From assembly GCF_001026905.1 (NCBI RefSeq), contig NZ_LAQL01000003.1:372001-436000 (forward strand): a stretch of 64,000 nt of DNA. Reading direction: 5' to 3'. The notes beneath the pieces were generated by a model. The model worked only from the letters and a program-made list of their open reading frames with translations. It did no database searches and had not been told where the DNA came from. This document shows positions 1 through 7,562 of this stretch, in pieces. This DNA is from Kiloniella spongiae (GTDB taxonomy: Bacteria; Pseudomonadota; Alphaproteobacteria; Kiloniellales; Kiloniellaceae). The position numbers and the translations under genes were made by a program. Within the stretch, counting starts at the first letter, position 1. Every line of letters starts with the position of its first letter.

Positions 1-1
1 C

Positions 2-346
2 AATAACAACCATATTAATTATATTGAGTTCCCTTTACGGGATGTATCCAAAACAAAAGCGTTTTATGAGGCTTGTTTCGGGTGGGTGTTTCAGGATTGG
101 GGACCGGATTATATCAGCTTTTCCGGTGCCGGTATCGAGGGTGGTTTTAACGGTGAAAGCAAGCGTTCGGTTACAGACCCCGGCGTGTTGGTTGTCCTGT
201 ACAGCGATGATCTGGATCTGATTTTTGCCAAGGTGAAACAGGCTGGTGGTGCTATTAAACAGAGTATTTATGAGTTTCCCGGCGGCAAGCGATTTCACTT
301 TGAAGATCCAAACGGCAATGAACTTGCGATCTGGTCAGATGGGTAA
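2..346 (+). CDS. VOC (glyoxalase/bleomycin-resistance fold) family protein, 5' end outside window
   Basis: The frame is open from the left edge to TAA at 344-346, so the N-terminus is missing; 114 residues are visible. The segment reading LRDVSKTKAFYEACFGW is the typical first-strand and helix pattern of a VOC domain. The C-terminal PNGNELAIW pattern is the usual last strand with its metal-ligand or catalytic Glu. The length fits a single-domain VOC protein of about 120 residues, so only a few residues are lost. Family members range from isomerases to dioxygenases and drug-binding proteins, and nothing here fixes the substrate. Fairly sure of the fold, unsure of the role. Confidence 0.75.
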   Translation, partial: NNNHINYIEFPLRDVSKTKAFYEACFGWVFQDWGPDYISFSGAGIEGGFNGESKRSVTDPGVLVVLYSDDLDLIFAKVKQAGGAIKQSIYEFPGGKRFHFEDPNGNELAIWSDG

Positions 347-500
347 TTAGGGCGTTTTTTATTTCCGTCAATTTATTAAGTCATCCTGTTTCATAAGGAA
401 AAGATTCCGTGAATTCTTGATGTGAATAGGGAGATTTTTCTGATTATACGACCAGTGCGAATAAAACATGATGTGTAGCTAAAGAAATTAATTTCACGCC

Positions 501-540
501 TTATTCTAACGAGTGTTTGTTCACTTAAACGTTAGGATAA
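501..540 (+). promoter_or_regulatory. Inverted repeat covering the ribosome binding site of the GNAT gene
   Basis: TTATTCTAACG (501-511) and CGTTAGGATAA (530-540) are 11-bp arms with one mismatch around an 18-nt centre. The centre itself contains agtg/cact. The right arm includes the TAGGAT that is the only Shine-Dalgarno candidate for the ATG at 542. It could be a protein operator or an mRNA hairpin hiding the ribosome binding site; the sequence alone does not decide. Confidence 0.5.
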
Positions 541-541
541 A

Positions 542-1099
542 ATGATGACTAAATCCGCTATTGATGTTTCTATTGTTAAGACCTTGGAAGAGTTAGAGTG
601 TGCCTACGATATAAGGCGTGAAGTTTTTATGGCTGAAGGGGGAGAGCCGGAAGATGAACAATTTGATGGAAATGATTTGTGTTCTGTCCATTTAATTGCG
701 CGATGGAACGAGAGAATTTGTGGCACGATGCGAATTCGGATTATCTCTATGGACGAAGGTGGTACGGTAATTTGGGAACGCCTTTCTGTGTTGAAGGAGG
801 CTAGAGAGAAAAATCCCTGGATTTTTCGATCTTTGCTTTTAAACGCAAAGAGATACACAGAAATGATGGGCCTAAAAACTGTGATTGGTATTGTCGAAGA
901 TCCAAAGCTAATGCGGTTTTGGAAGCTGTATGGTTTTAAGCCAACCGGGGAAGAGCCTCTTAATTATCGCGGACATGAATATGTGCCGATTAAATTGTCT
1001 TTGGAGACAATAAAGGGCAAGGTTAAAGTAAGGGAGGAAGTTTCTCTGCGACAGGCTGTTCGTGCTTTTCCAGATGTTTTTGCTCAAGCGCAAGGATAA
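542..1099 (+). CDS. GNAT-fold acyltransferase, possibly signal-synthase-like
   Basis: The 185-residue product shows the N-terminal pattern R-x-x-VF near residues 26-29, then EQFDGND and HLIAR near 40-55, a GTMRIR strand, and WERLSVLKEAR near residues 78-90. This order is shared by YjcF-type GNAT acetyltransferases and, more loosely, by LuxI-type acyl-homoserine lactone synthases, which have the same fold. The acetyl-CoA loop, normally Q/R-x-x-G-x-G/A, reads AREKNPW here, so the pyrophosphate-binding glycines are missing. The next gene, 8 nt downstream on the same strand, is a LuxR-like regulator, so the two are probably co-transcribed. Translation may be gated by the dyad at 501-540. A signal-making role is inference from the pairing. 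Confidence 0.7.
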   Translation: MMTKSAIDVSIVKTLEELECAYDIRREVFMAEGGEPEDEQFDGNDLCSVHLIARWNERICGTMRIRIISMDEGGTVIWERLSVLKEAREKNPWIFRSLLLNAKRYTEMMGLKTVIGIVEDPKLMRFWKLYGFKPTGEEPLNYRGHEYVPIKLSLETIKGKVKVREEVSLRQAVRAFPDVFAQAQG

Positions 1100-1107
1100 A
1101 CATAAGT

Positions 1108-1809
1108 GTGAAAGAGCTAAAATTTGTACAAGATATTCTCCAGGCGGAAACGCCTGGAGAAACGAGTGATCTTATTTTAAATGTGGGTTTTAATGGCTTG
1201 TTCTTTCAACGGTGGTATCCCGATATTATGGATAACTGGGAAGGTCATCTTGCCGAAGGATTTCAAGAGCACTACTACGCAGCACAGATATATCGTTTTT
1301 GTCCTGTTGCTCGAGCTATTCATCAATGGCATCGAAACTATACTTTTGCTGAGGCTCGTCGTTCCATTCTTGTGGGAAATGAACAAGCAAAACTCGCGGA
1401 TAGTTTATGGAAATTTTTTGGAATGGAGGATGGTGTTGTTGTATTCTCAGGGCGTTGTAATCTTAAATCAGCCTTAATTCTGACAACGGATCGTCCTGTC
1501 GAAGAGTTGTATCAAAAATATTCTGGTGTTTTGGCCTTGGCGGCGGATAAACTGGATAAGCAACTTTATCCGGGACATACGTTATTGCGGCAATTGAGCA
1601 GAGAAAACATAACGCTTTCTCCTATCCAGCAAAAAATTCTGAAGCTGCAGATTAATCAGCCTGAACTCTCTAATGCGGCAATGGCTGAAATGTTGGGGAT
1701 TTCCGTGAATACGTTGTTTTCCCATCATAAGAAAATTGCGAAAAAGGAAGGTGTCACCACTTTTACCGGTGCAATAATTAAACAACTTCACAAAAATACT
1801 TCGGATTAA
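1108..1809 (+). CDS. LuxR-like transcriptional regulator
   Basis: The start is GTG with no other start codon nearby; the product is 233 residues, the usual size of quorum-sensing LuxR proteins. The N-terminal part has a Y-x-x-x-x-Y-x-x-x-PV segment followed by a Trp, resembling an autoinducer-binding domain. Where acyl-homoserine lactone receptors have DPV, this protein reads FCPV, so the Asp that contacts the signal amide is replaced. The C-terminal 65 residues form a helix-turn-helix with LSPIQQKILKLQ, then AAMAEMLGISVNTLFSHHKKI, cut here into its recognisable helices. It follows the GNAT gene by 8 nt. It is probably a DNA-binding regulator with a ligand other than a canonical acyl-homoserine lactone, or with none. 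Confidence 0.75.
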   Translation: MKELKFVQDILQAETPGETSDLILNVGFNGLFFQRWYPDIMDNWEGHLAEGFQEHYYAAQIYRFCPVARAIHQWHRNYTFAEARRSILVGNEQAKLADSLWKFFGMEDGVVVFSGRCNLKSALILTTDRPVEELYQKYSGVLALAADKLDKQLYPGHTLLRQLSRENITLSPIQQKILKLQINQPELSNAAMAEMLGISVNTLFSHHKKIAKKEGVTTFTGAIIKQLHKNTSD

Positions 1810-1842
1810 TCTACTGTAACTTTTAAATTTAAAGTCAGAACT

Positions 1843-2223
1843 TTAGATAGGATCGTTTGACCGGGTATTTGAATTCGATGTTTTGGCTAATTTGTGCTCG
1901 TGGTTTTCCCGGTTTTGTGCGATTGAATCTTCTAGCTCATTAATGGCTTTGAGTGCTTTTGACAGATAACTCTCTTTACTGGCCGGAGCTCGTTTTGGTG
2001 TATTTATAAAAGCAGAAAGAGTAACGCCGAGAGCATTCGCGATGTCTTGTAAAAGGGGCGGAGGAATTTCGGTTTCACCGGCTTCGCATTGCTGAATATA
2101 GTGATCTTTAACGCCGACTTTGTATGCCAGATCTGATTTAGACAGGTTTTTCAATAGCCGCGCGTAGCGAATATTTACACCGATCGTGACATTACTCGTG
2201 TGGATATTATTTATTATCGGCAC
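1843..2223 (-). CDS. XRE/Cro-type helix-turn-helix regulator
   Basis: The 126-residue product has an HTH_3 domain at about residues 15-70: IRYARLLKNLSKSDLAYKVG, then IQQCEAGE, then LLQDIANALGVTLSAF. A charged, low-complexity tail of about 45 residues follows. The start is GTG at 2221-2223, and no ATG is available in frame. The gene is convergent with the LuxR-like gene. Two 9-bp direct repeats lie immediately upstream of the start (2232-2261) and could be its own operator. No known partner is adjacent, so the target genes are unknown. Confidence 0.8.
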   Translation of the reverse strand: MPIINNIHTSNVTIGVNIRYARLLKNLSKSDLAYKVGVKDHYIQQCEAGETEIPPPLLQDIANALGVTLSAFINTPKRAPASKESYLSKALKAINELEDSIAQNRENHEHKLAKTSNSNTRSNDPI

Positions 2224-2231
2224 CTAAAAAT

Positions 2232-2261
2232 CCCAGCGGTCATCTATCGATCCCCAGCGGT
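2232..2261. promoter_or_regulatory. Paired direct repeats upstream of the XRE gene
   Basis: CCCAGCGGT occurs at 2232-2240 and 2253-2261. The repeats start 21 bp apart, two turns of B-DNA, so both copies face the same side. They lie 9-38 bp upstream of the XRE start codon, a common place for autoregulatory sites. That they are an operator is inference. Confidence 0.4.
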
Positions 2262-2526
2262 TATAATTCGTCAGGGTGATCAGTGGTAAATAATTTGATG
2301 AAGCCGAAGGTTGAGCCGACGGATTGTTATTGTGAGGCTTTCACATAACAATATGAGAACGAGTATATTTTTTATTCATAAGATAAACAACTTAAAATTT
2401 TAACCAACAGATGCAAAGAGCCAGTTTAAAGGGACCGGTTGATCTGCATTGGTTATTGGTGGGAAAGTTGGGCGAACGTTGCTCTTTCGCAATTGTAATA
2501 ACCCGGCGATACCATCTTGTCTAAGA

Positions 2527-2567
2527 CACACCACGCAAAATTGTTTCTGATGATTTAGCGTGGTGTG
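2527..2567 (-). terminator. Perfect 10-bp inverted repeat downstream of the repeat-protein gene
   Basis: CACACCACGC (2527-2536) pairs with GCGTGGTGTG (2558-2567) across a 21-nt loop. It begins 37 nt past the stop codon of the gene at 2604-5612 in its reading direction. There is no U-run after it, so it is at best a weak or factor-dependent terminator, or an mRNA 3'-end stabiliser. Confidence 0.4.
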
Positions 2568-2603
2568 AGTTTGAAAGGATTGCGCGTTTTACAACCCCAA
2601 AAA

Positions 2604-5600
2604 CTAAGTTATTGAGTCGTCAAAACCAAGCGAAGTGAGCTGATCAATAATGCCGTTACTACTGGTGATTATGGTATTGTACGGCGCAGCTTCCAGGTTG
2701 TTCGCTGTCAGGTCTTCAGCCTGTATTCCTTCCAATCGATAGCTTTGCCCGCCATTCCCCTGAACATTGATCACAAGATCGTCTCCATCTTCGAGAATAT
2801 CAAGATGGCTTAGGCTCATGTTGCCGAAATCAATCGTATCAGTTGCTGGATTGAAATCTGAAATAAGTTCCTTTGCGCCCCATTTCCAGCCAATTTCTAT
2901 CTGGTCACCTTCATTGTCAGGTTCTGTAAGAGAACTCGGGGTTGGCTCCGGTGGTTGAGATGCAGCCGTTGTGTCTTGGGGATTATGATCTTCAGGTATG
3001 GCCTGTTCATTGGCCTGTTCATTCTCCTGTTCATTCGTCGGGGCGGCTTTTATCGTTTGCAATACTTCCTTTGCTGTATCGTTATCAAGAATAGTGAAGT
3101 TTTTCTCTGATAAATCTACGAGTGAAACACCTTTGAGTGTGACGCTTTGATTGTTGAGTGGAAGAGAAAAGACAGTGTCGTTTCCGGCCTGTTCAACCGT
3201 CAAATCTTCCACACCAATCCAGTCGATAAATATCGTGTCTGTTGCCGGATCAAAATCTTCGATGTTTTCTCTTTGTCCCCATTGCCAGGTGATGACAATA
3301 TCTGCAGCTTCCTTTGTAACATTCGCAGTTCCGTTTCGAGGCGTATTGTCCGGCTCACTGATATCTGGCTCATCCGGATTTGGAATGTTTGTATCAGGAT
3401 TGGGTGCAGGCGGCGTCATGATGCCTTCACGTGTCTGGAAGCCATCTGTTGTTTCCCCTGTGGGAGCCTGCGGCGTTAAGAGAACGGTTCGGTCAACCAA
3501 TGTGACATCTTCTTGTCGAAAGCCAAAAGGTGTTTCGAGGTTGTCCTCGTGAACTTGATCAAAATGGAATTCCACACGCCCAGGCGCCAGTTCAGCAAGC
3601 TTGACGTCGGTAAAGGTAAAAGCCTGACCACTTGGCAGGGTTTTAATAACCAGACCATCTTTGGTGTCCTGAACGCTTAATCGCTCACGGGTGCCATAAT
3701 AGAGGAAGCTGATTTTCATGGTGTCAGGATCAAAGTCATTTATGATCTGGTTTGCGCCATACTCATGAGAACGAATGTACACAGTATTGGCTTCACGTGG
3801 ACCCAGTCCCTTTTCCCAGGACAAAACACCACCAATGTCTTGTCGTAAATGTTCATTCCCGACAATACCAAAGTTTTTAACGTCAAGGTTTTGGAAAGAG
3901 ATACCTTGCAAGATTTGCAGGTCGTGGTTCCAGGGATTATCCAGGGCAACCTGTCCATCCGGTGTTTTTGTAACAATCATCCCGTGCACGGACAGGTTCA
4001 CAAAATCCAGAGTGTCTTTATCCGGATTGAAACCAACGATGTCGTCGGCAAAGGCATTTACTTCAAACCGACGTCCCCCCAATTCACTTCTCCCCAGAAT
4101 AACAGGGGGATGAGATCCGTCCGTATCCGGGATTATATCAACAGGTTCGCCGGGGGTAGAGATCACAGCATTGATTGCTGTAACAACTTCGTTGAATGTG
4201 GTTTGTTCGGCGACTGAAAAATTACTTATTTTAAGATCTTGAAGCGTAATATTTTGTAGTACAGTTGTGCTGGAGACATCCCCACCAGGTGTAAGAATTA
4301 CGATCTGTACACCTTGTCCAGTCAGTTCGGAAATCTCGAAACGGTCTCCTGTGACACCTTCAAGAATATGAAGCATATCTTTGTTGGGGGCGAAATCAGC
4401 AATAATGCGGCTTTCGCTTTCCAGGCCGATCATAACCATTTGAGCGGGGTGGTGTGTATGATCGCCATTGGTATTGTCTGTCGGAGGAGTGGTATCACCA
4501 TTACCATTATCACCATTACCGGGAGTACCTGTGTCTTTCTTGATCAGATCTAAAATTTCATCCGCAGCGGTTTTATCCAGAATGGTGAAGTTTTTTGAGG
4601 AAAGATCGGTAAGGCCAATGCCCTGTAATGTAATGCTTTGATTGTTGGATGGAACAGAGAAAACGGTGTTTCCATTTTCTTCTCTAACATCAATTGCATC
4701 TGCACCAATCCAGTCAATGAAAATACGATCGTTCTCAGGGTTGAAATTAGTGACCAGTATGTTTTGCCCCCAGTTCCAGGTAATGACGACATCAGCATCT
4801 TCTTTGGATGTGTCTGCGTCGCCATAATTATCAGAGCCATTGGGGGTATTGGTATTTCCCCCGGATGGTGTTTCCCCGGGAATGCCCAATCCTTCATCGC
4901 CCGTCAGACGATCTGTATAGTAGGCAATGGCTTCTTGAGTCGTCGGGGCGTCATATCCGCCAAACTGTTCAATGTAGCGTAGAATAGAGGTGCCAAATTC
5001 ATCCGTGGATACATTTCCACCTTGCAAGAGAGCCAAGGTGCCATAAGCTCCGCGTAGATGAGCGGCTGCCATGATCCCTGTCATGGTCAGAGTGACTTCC
5101 ACCGTTTCCCCGTTTTGCACATAGCTTCGCGTCGTGCCGATATAATCGTCCAAATTTTCGCCTTTGTTTGACAGGCCGTCCTGGATAATTTTCAGGTTGT
5201 GGCCAAAGGCTTCGCGTATGGCGATTTCTTGCGCTTCCTTGGTGGTGAAATCCCGGAGGGATGTTACACCGTTTTTACCTGTCCATGTTCCATCCCAGGT
5301 GTTTGTCGCTGCACCAGCCCCGTAGAATACGTCGTCATCATAATAACCCAAATCAATCAGTAGAGCTTCGCCGAACTGATACCCGACAAAGCCCAGTGTG
5401 TTCATGGAACGATAGGACATGGTTTCCCATTCCTGATTATTTAACTCGGACCATTTATCGTATTGCGGATAGAACTGTTCGACAGGTCCGCGGGCCCATT
5501 GGTCCAGCTGTGCATCCGTGATTATACCGGCATCGTAGCGCACCCGATCCCATCCTGATTCAAAAGCGAGAAGAGCTGTTCTGAATGCGTCGTATGATCC

Positions 5601-5612
5601 TTTGGTACTCAT
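2604..5612 (-). CDS. Large modular repeat protein, probably secreted
   Basis: The product is 1002 residues and acidic, with a good ribosome binding site (AAGGAT) before ATG at 5610-5612. Residues 1 to about 235 form one domain, recognisable by FRTALLAFESGWDRVRY, then LGFVGYQFGEALLIDLGYY, then MAAAHLRGAYGTLALLQGG. I associate it with large exported bacterial proteins but cannot name a catalytic activity. About six copies of an 80-residue beta-rich module follow, starting near residues 272, 391, 512, 609, 771 and 902. Each has a core like WNWGQ..I.DFNPATD.IFIDWIG, then a LQG...L...NF strand. Copies 1 and 5 are the most alike. Pro/Thr/Asn/Asp-rich linkers separate the modules. There is no signal peptide, which fits type I secretion; an HlyD gene lies 6.6 kb away but is not adjacent. 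Confidence 0.75.
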   Translation of the reverse strand: MSTKGSYDAFRTALLAFESGWDRVRYDAGIITDAQLDQWARGPVEQFYPQYDKWSELNNQEWETMSYRSMNTLGFVGYQFGEALLIDLGYYDDDVFYGAGAATNTWDGTWTGKNGVTSLRDFTTKEAQEIAIREAFGHNLKIIQDGLSNKGENLDDYIGTTRSYVQNGETVEVTLTMTGIMAAAHLRGAYGTLALLQGGNVSTDEFGTSILRYIEQFGGYDAPTTQEAIAYYTDRLTGDEGLGIPGETPSGGNTNTPNGSDNYGDADTSKEDADVVITWNWGQNILVTNFNPENDRIFIDWIGADAIDVREENGNTVFSVPSNNQSITLQGIGLTDLSSKNFTILDKTAADEILDLIKKDTGTPGNGDNGNGDTTPPTDNTNGDHTHHPAQMVMIGLESESRIIADFAPNKDMLHILEGVTGDRFEISELTGQGVQIVILTPGGDVSSTTVLQNITLQDLKISNFSVAEQTTFNEVVTAINAVISTPGEPVDIIPDTDGSHPPVILGRSELGGRRFEVNAFADDIVGFNPDKDTLDFVNLSVHGMIVTKTPDGQVALDNPWNHDLQILQGISFQNLDVKNFGIVGNEHLRQDIGGVLSWEKGLGPREANTVYIRSHEYGANQIINDFDPDTMKISFLYYGTRERLSVQDTKDGLVIKTLPSGQAFTFTDVKLAELAPGRVEFHFDQVHEDNLETPFGFRQEDVTLVDRTVLLTPQAPTGETTDGFQTREGIMTPPAPNPDTNIPNPDEPDISEPDNTPRNGTANVTKEAADIVITWQWGQRENIEDFDPATDTIFIDWIGVEDLTVEQAGNDTVFSLPLNNQSVTLKGVSLVDLSEKNFTILDNDTAKEVLQTIKAAPTNEQENEQANEQAIPEDHNPQDTTAASQPPEPTPSSLTEPDNEGDQIEIGWKWGAKELISDFNPATDTIDFGNMSLSHLDILEDGDDLVINVQGNGGQSYRLEGIQAEDLTANNLEAAPYNTIITSSNGIIDQLTSLGFDDSIT

Positions 5613-5916
5613 TAATTATCCTTTTGAATTTATTAAACTTCATTAGGGTAATGCTATGACATGATGGTCGAAATGGCGTGTTGTAATGCTGTGTTATTAA
5701 AGCGCCAGATAACGGGATTGAAATGCGGGTTTTTTGTGACTGGATTAAGTTGTAATCGTCGCTCATGAGGGGCAAAGTTTGTATCAGAACGGTCCAATGT
5801 TTTTACGCGGAAATCGGTGGGTATGTGACCAGGTTTTAGACCCGAAATACGACTATGAAATAAGTTTTGTAAAAAACTATAGACTCATATTCTTAATATA
5901 GACTATATGTCTATTC
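5613..5916. other. Divergent promoter region between the repeat protein and the DauR-like gene
   Basis: This 304-bp stretch has no supported gene. It must carry the promoter of the leftward repeat-protein gene and of the rightward operon starting at 5917. The clear element is the dyad at 5898-5914 with an extra half-site at 5879-5884. Confidence 0.6.
5879..5914. promoter_or_regulatory. Candidate operator of the DauR-like regulator
   Basis: ATAGAC (5898-5903) and GTCTAT (5909-5914) form a perfect dyad around TATAT. It ends 2 bp before the ATG at 5917. A third ATAGAC lies at 5879-5884, 19 bp upstream of the first. The position over the start of the first gene suggests autorepression; this is inference. 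Confidence 0.45.
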
Positions 5917-6561
5917 ATGGAAAATTTTGATAACTATAAATCTATGGCAGATGGGGTGGCGGCATTAATGTTTCCCCATGCCGAAGTCGTCATACATGAT
6001 TTGCAACGCCAAGAGATTGTTTATCTGGCGAACAACTATTCCAACCGGGAAATTGGATCTCCGTCCCATATGGACGAGGTGGAATTTGCCGAGGGGGATC
6101 GTGTGTTAGGTCCGTACCGCAAGGTGAATTGGGACGGTAAGATCCTCAAATCTATCAGTGTTGTCATGCGCAATAATAACGGTCAGGCCGAAGCCATGAT
6201 CTGTATAAATCTGGACATGTCGGAAATGAACCGGATGTATCAGGTTCTTGGGATGATGCTGGGTGCACCGGAAGAAGGCCGTCAAGTAGAAGGAAATGGT
6301 GAAAAAGAAAGCGAAAAGATTGACGCACTCTTTCGTGATGACTGGCATGAGCGGATCAATATTTCTATTCAGGATTGGCTACAGGAAAACAGGCTAAGCC
6401 TGCAAGGACTTGGGCGAAGTGAAAAGCGAGATCTGGTCATTGCTTTGGAAGCCAAAGGGGCTTTTCAGGGGCAGGGATCAGCCAATTATGTCGCCCGTTG
6501 TCTGGGGCTTGGGCGCGCCACGGTTTACAAATATCTAAAAGAACAAAGGAGATCGGCATGA
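5917..6561 (+). CDS. DauR/YheO-like PAS and helix-turn-helix regulator
   Basis: The product is 214 residues. Residues 5 to about 115 match the YheO-type PAS-like sensor domain (PHAEVVIHDL, then IVYLANNYSNREIG). Residues about 155-212 match the C-terminal HTH_22 domain (KRDLVIALEAKGAFQGQG, then ARCLGLGRATVYKYL). The best-known relative, DauR of Pseudomonas, represses D-arginine catabolism. Its stop codon overlaps the next ATG (ATGA at 6558-6561), so it is the first gene of a four-gene operon and probably controls it in response to the substrate. No Shine-Dalgarno is visible before ATG 5917; the dyad at 5898-5914 occupies that place. Confidence 0.85.
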   Translation: MENFDNYKSMADGVAALMFPHAEVVIHDLQRQEIVYLANNYSNREIGSPSHMDEVEFAEGDRVLGPYRKVNWDGKILKSISVVMRNNNGQAEAMICINLDMSEMNRMYQVLGMMLGAPEEGRQVEGNGEKESEKIDALFRDDWHERINISIQDWLQENRLSLQGLGRSEKRDLVIALEAKGAFQGQGSANYVARCLGLGRATVYKYLKEQRRSA

Positions 6562-7562
6562 TCATAAATGATCGTAACCTGGTTGAGGAAATTACTGCGG
6601 CTAATCAGCGTATTAAGGCTGTGGATGGCGGTGTGCGGGAAACGCCACTGGACGAAGCGCCATCCTTTAGTGAACGTACAGGGACAACATTTTTGCTCAA
6701 GGGCGAGCATTTACAGCGCACCGGGTCTTTCAAAATGCGCGGGGCGATGAACAAGGTTCTGACACTGTCTGATGAACAAAGGGAAAAGGGAATCACAACG
6801 GCATCAACTGGGAACCACGGGATGGCAACAGCCCAAGCGGCCCGTGTTGGTGATGTGGAAGCCACGATCTATTTACCTGATACCGTGTCTCCTTTGAAGC
6901 ATGGGAACATCACCCGAATGGGGGCGAAGACCGTTTTGGTCAACGGCACCTGTGTGGATAGTGAGCGCACCGCAAGAGCGGCGGCGACAGAGCAGGGCAT
7001 TACCTATGTTTCCGCCTATGCTGATTTGGATGTCATTGCCGGGCAGGGAACAATTGGTCTGGAACTTGCCGCGCAATGTCCTGACCTTGCGGCTGTTTAT
7101 ATCTGTGTTGGTGGCGGCGGGCTTATTTCCGGTGTGGGAAGTTATCTCAAATCACGTCTGCCTGATGTTGATATTATCGGGTGTTGGGCTGAAAACGCGG
7201 CGTCTATGCATCACTGTCTGGAAAAAGGCGAGATTTATGATGCGTGGGAAGCCGATACACTTGCCGATGGCTCTGCAGGGGGTGTTGAAGAGGGCACGGT
7301 TACCTTTCCAATCTGTCAGAAAGTTATTGATCGTCATGTGTTGGTAAGCGAAGACGACATCGCACAGGCCATGCGCGATGTCGCTGCCAATGAACGCTTT
7401 ATTATTGAGGGTTCTGCTGGTGTTGCCGTTGCTGCGGCCCTTAAAACCGGAAGCGATTATCAGGGAAAGAAGATCGCGGTTGTGATTTGTGGACGAAATA
7501 TCGGCTACGAAACATTTTGTGATGTGCTTAACTCAGTTGGGGAAGGCAAAAACAATGCGTAA
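6558..7562 (+). CDS. PLP-dependent threonine-dehydratase-like enzyme (EutB-like)
   Basis: The start is the ATG at 6558, preceded by AAAGGAGATCGGC; the open frame extends further 5' but only inside the regulator gene. The product is 334 residues, fold-type II PLP. The PLP lysine lies in SFKMRGAMNK near residue 58, followed by TASTGNHG and the phosphate-binding GGGGLISG. Near the C-terminus CGRN replaces the usual CGGN. It resembles the serine/threonine dehydratases and the hydroxyectoine enzyme EutB. The neighbouring cyclodeaminase-like gene recalls the EutBC pair, but the ectoine genes doeA and doeB are absent from the window. The expected reaction is ammonia or water elimination from a hydroxy amino acid. 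The substrate is unknown. Confidence 0.8.
   Translation: MIINDRNLVEEITAANQRIKAVDGGVRETPLDEAPSFSERTGTTFLLKGEHLQRTGSFKMRGAMNKVLTLSDEQREKGITTASTGNHGMATAQAARVGDVEATIYLPDTVSPLKHGNITRMGAKTVLVNGTCVDSERTARAAATEQGITYVSAYADLDVIAGQGTIGLELAAQCPDLAAVYICVGGGGLISGVGSYLKSRLPDVDIIGCWAENAASMHHCLEKGEIYDAWEADTLADGSAGGVEEGTVTFPICQKVIDRHVLVSEDDIAQAMRDVAANERFIIEGSAGVAVAAALKTGSDYQGKKIAVVICGRNIGYETFCDVLNSVGEGKNNA

Larger units (their letters stand above)
2224..2603. other. 380-bp intergenic region
   Basis: No convincing gene is present on either strand. It holds the direct repeats at 2232-2261 at the XRE end and an inverted repeat at 2527-2567 at the other end. The middle (about 2330-2420) is AT-rich without a clear promoter I would defend. 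Confidence 0.6.

Noticed and set aside
542-1099. Calling the GNAT gene a true luxI
   Set aside because: The fold and motif order agree, but a YjcF-type acetyltransferase would look the same by eye; called GNAT only.
3151-3552. 133-codon open frame on the + strand
   Set aside because: It is antisense to the 1002-residue repeat protein and mirrors its repeats; no ribosome binding site.
5560-5775. 71-codon open frame on the - strand in the divergent promoter region
   Set aside because: It overlaps the real start of the repeat-protein gene, has odd composition and no ribosome binding site.
6498-6557. Extended N-terminus of the EutB-like gene
   Set aside because: The extra 20 codons lie inside the regulator gene, while ATG 6558 has a good Shine-Dalgarno and the ATGA overlap.
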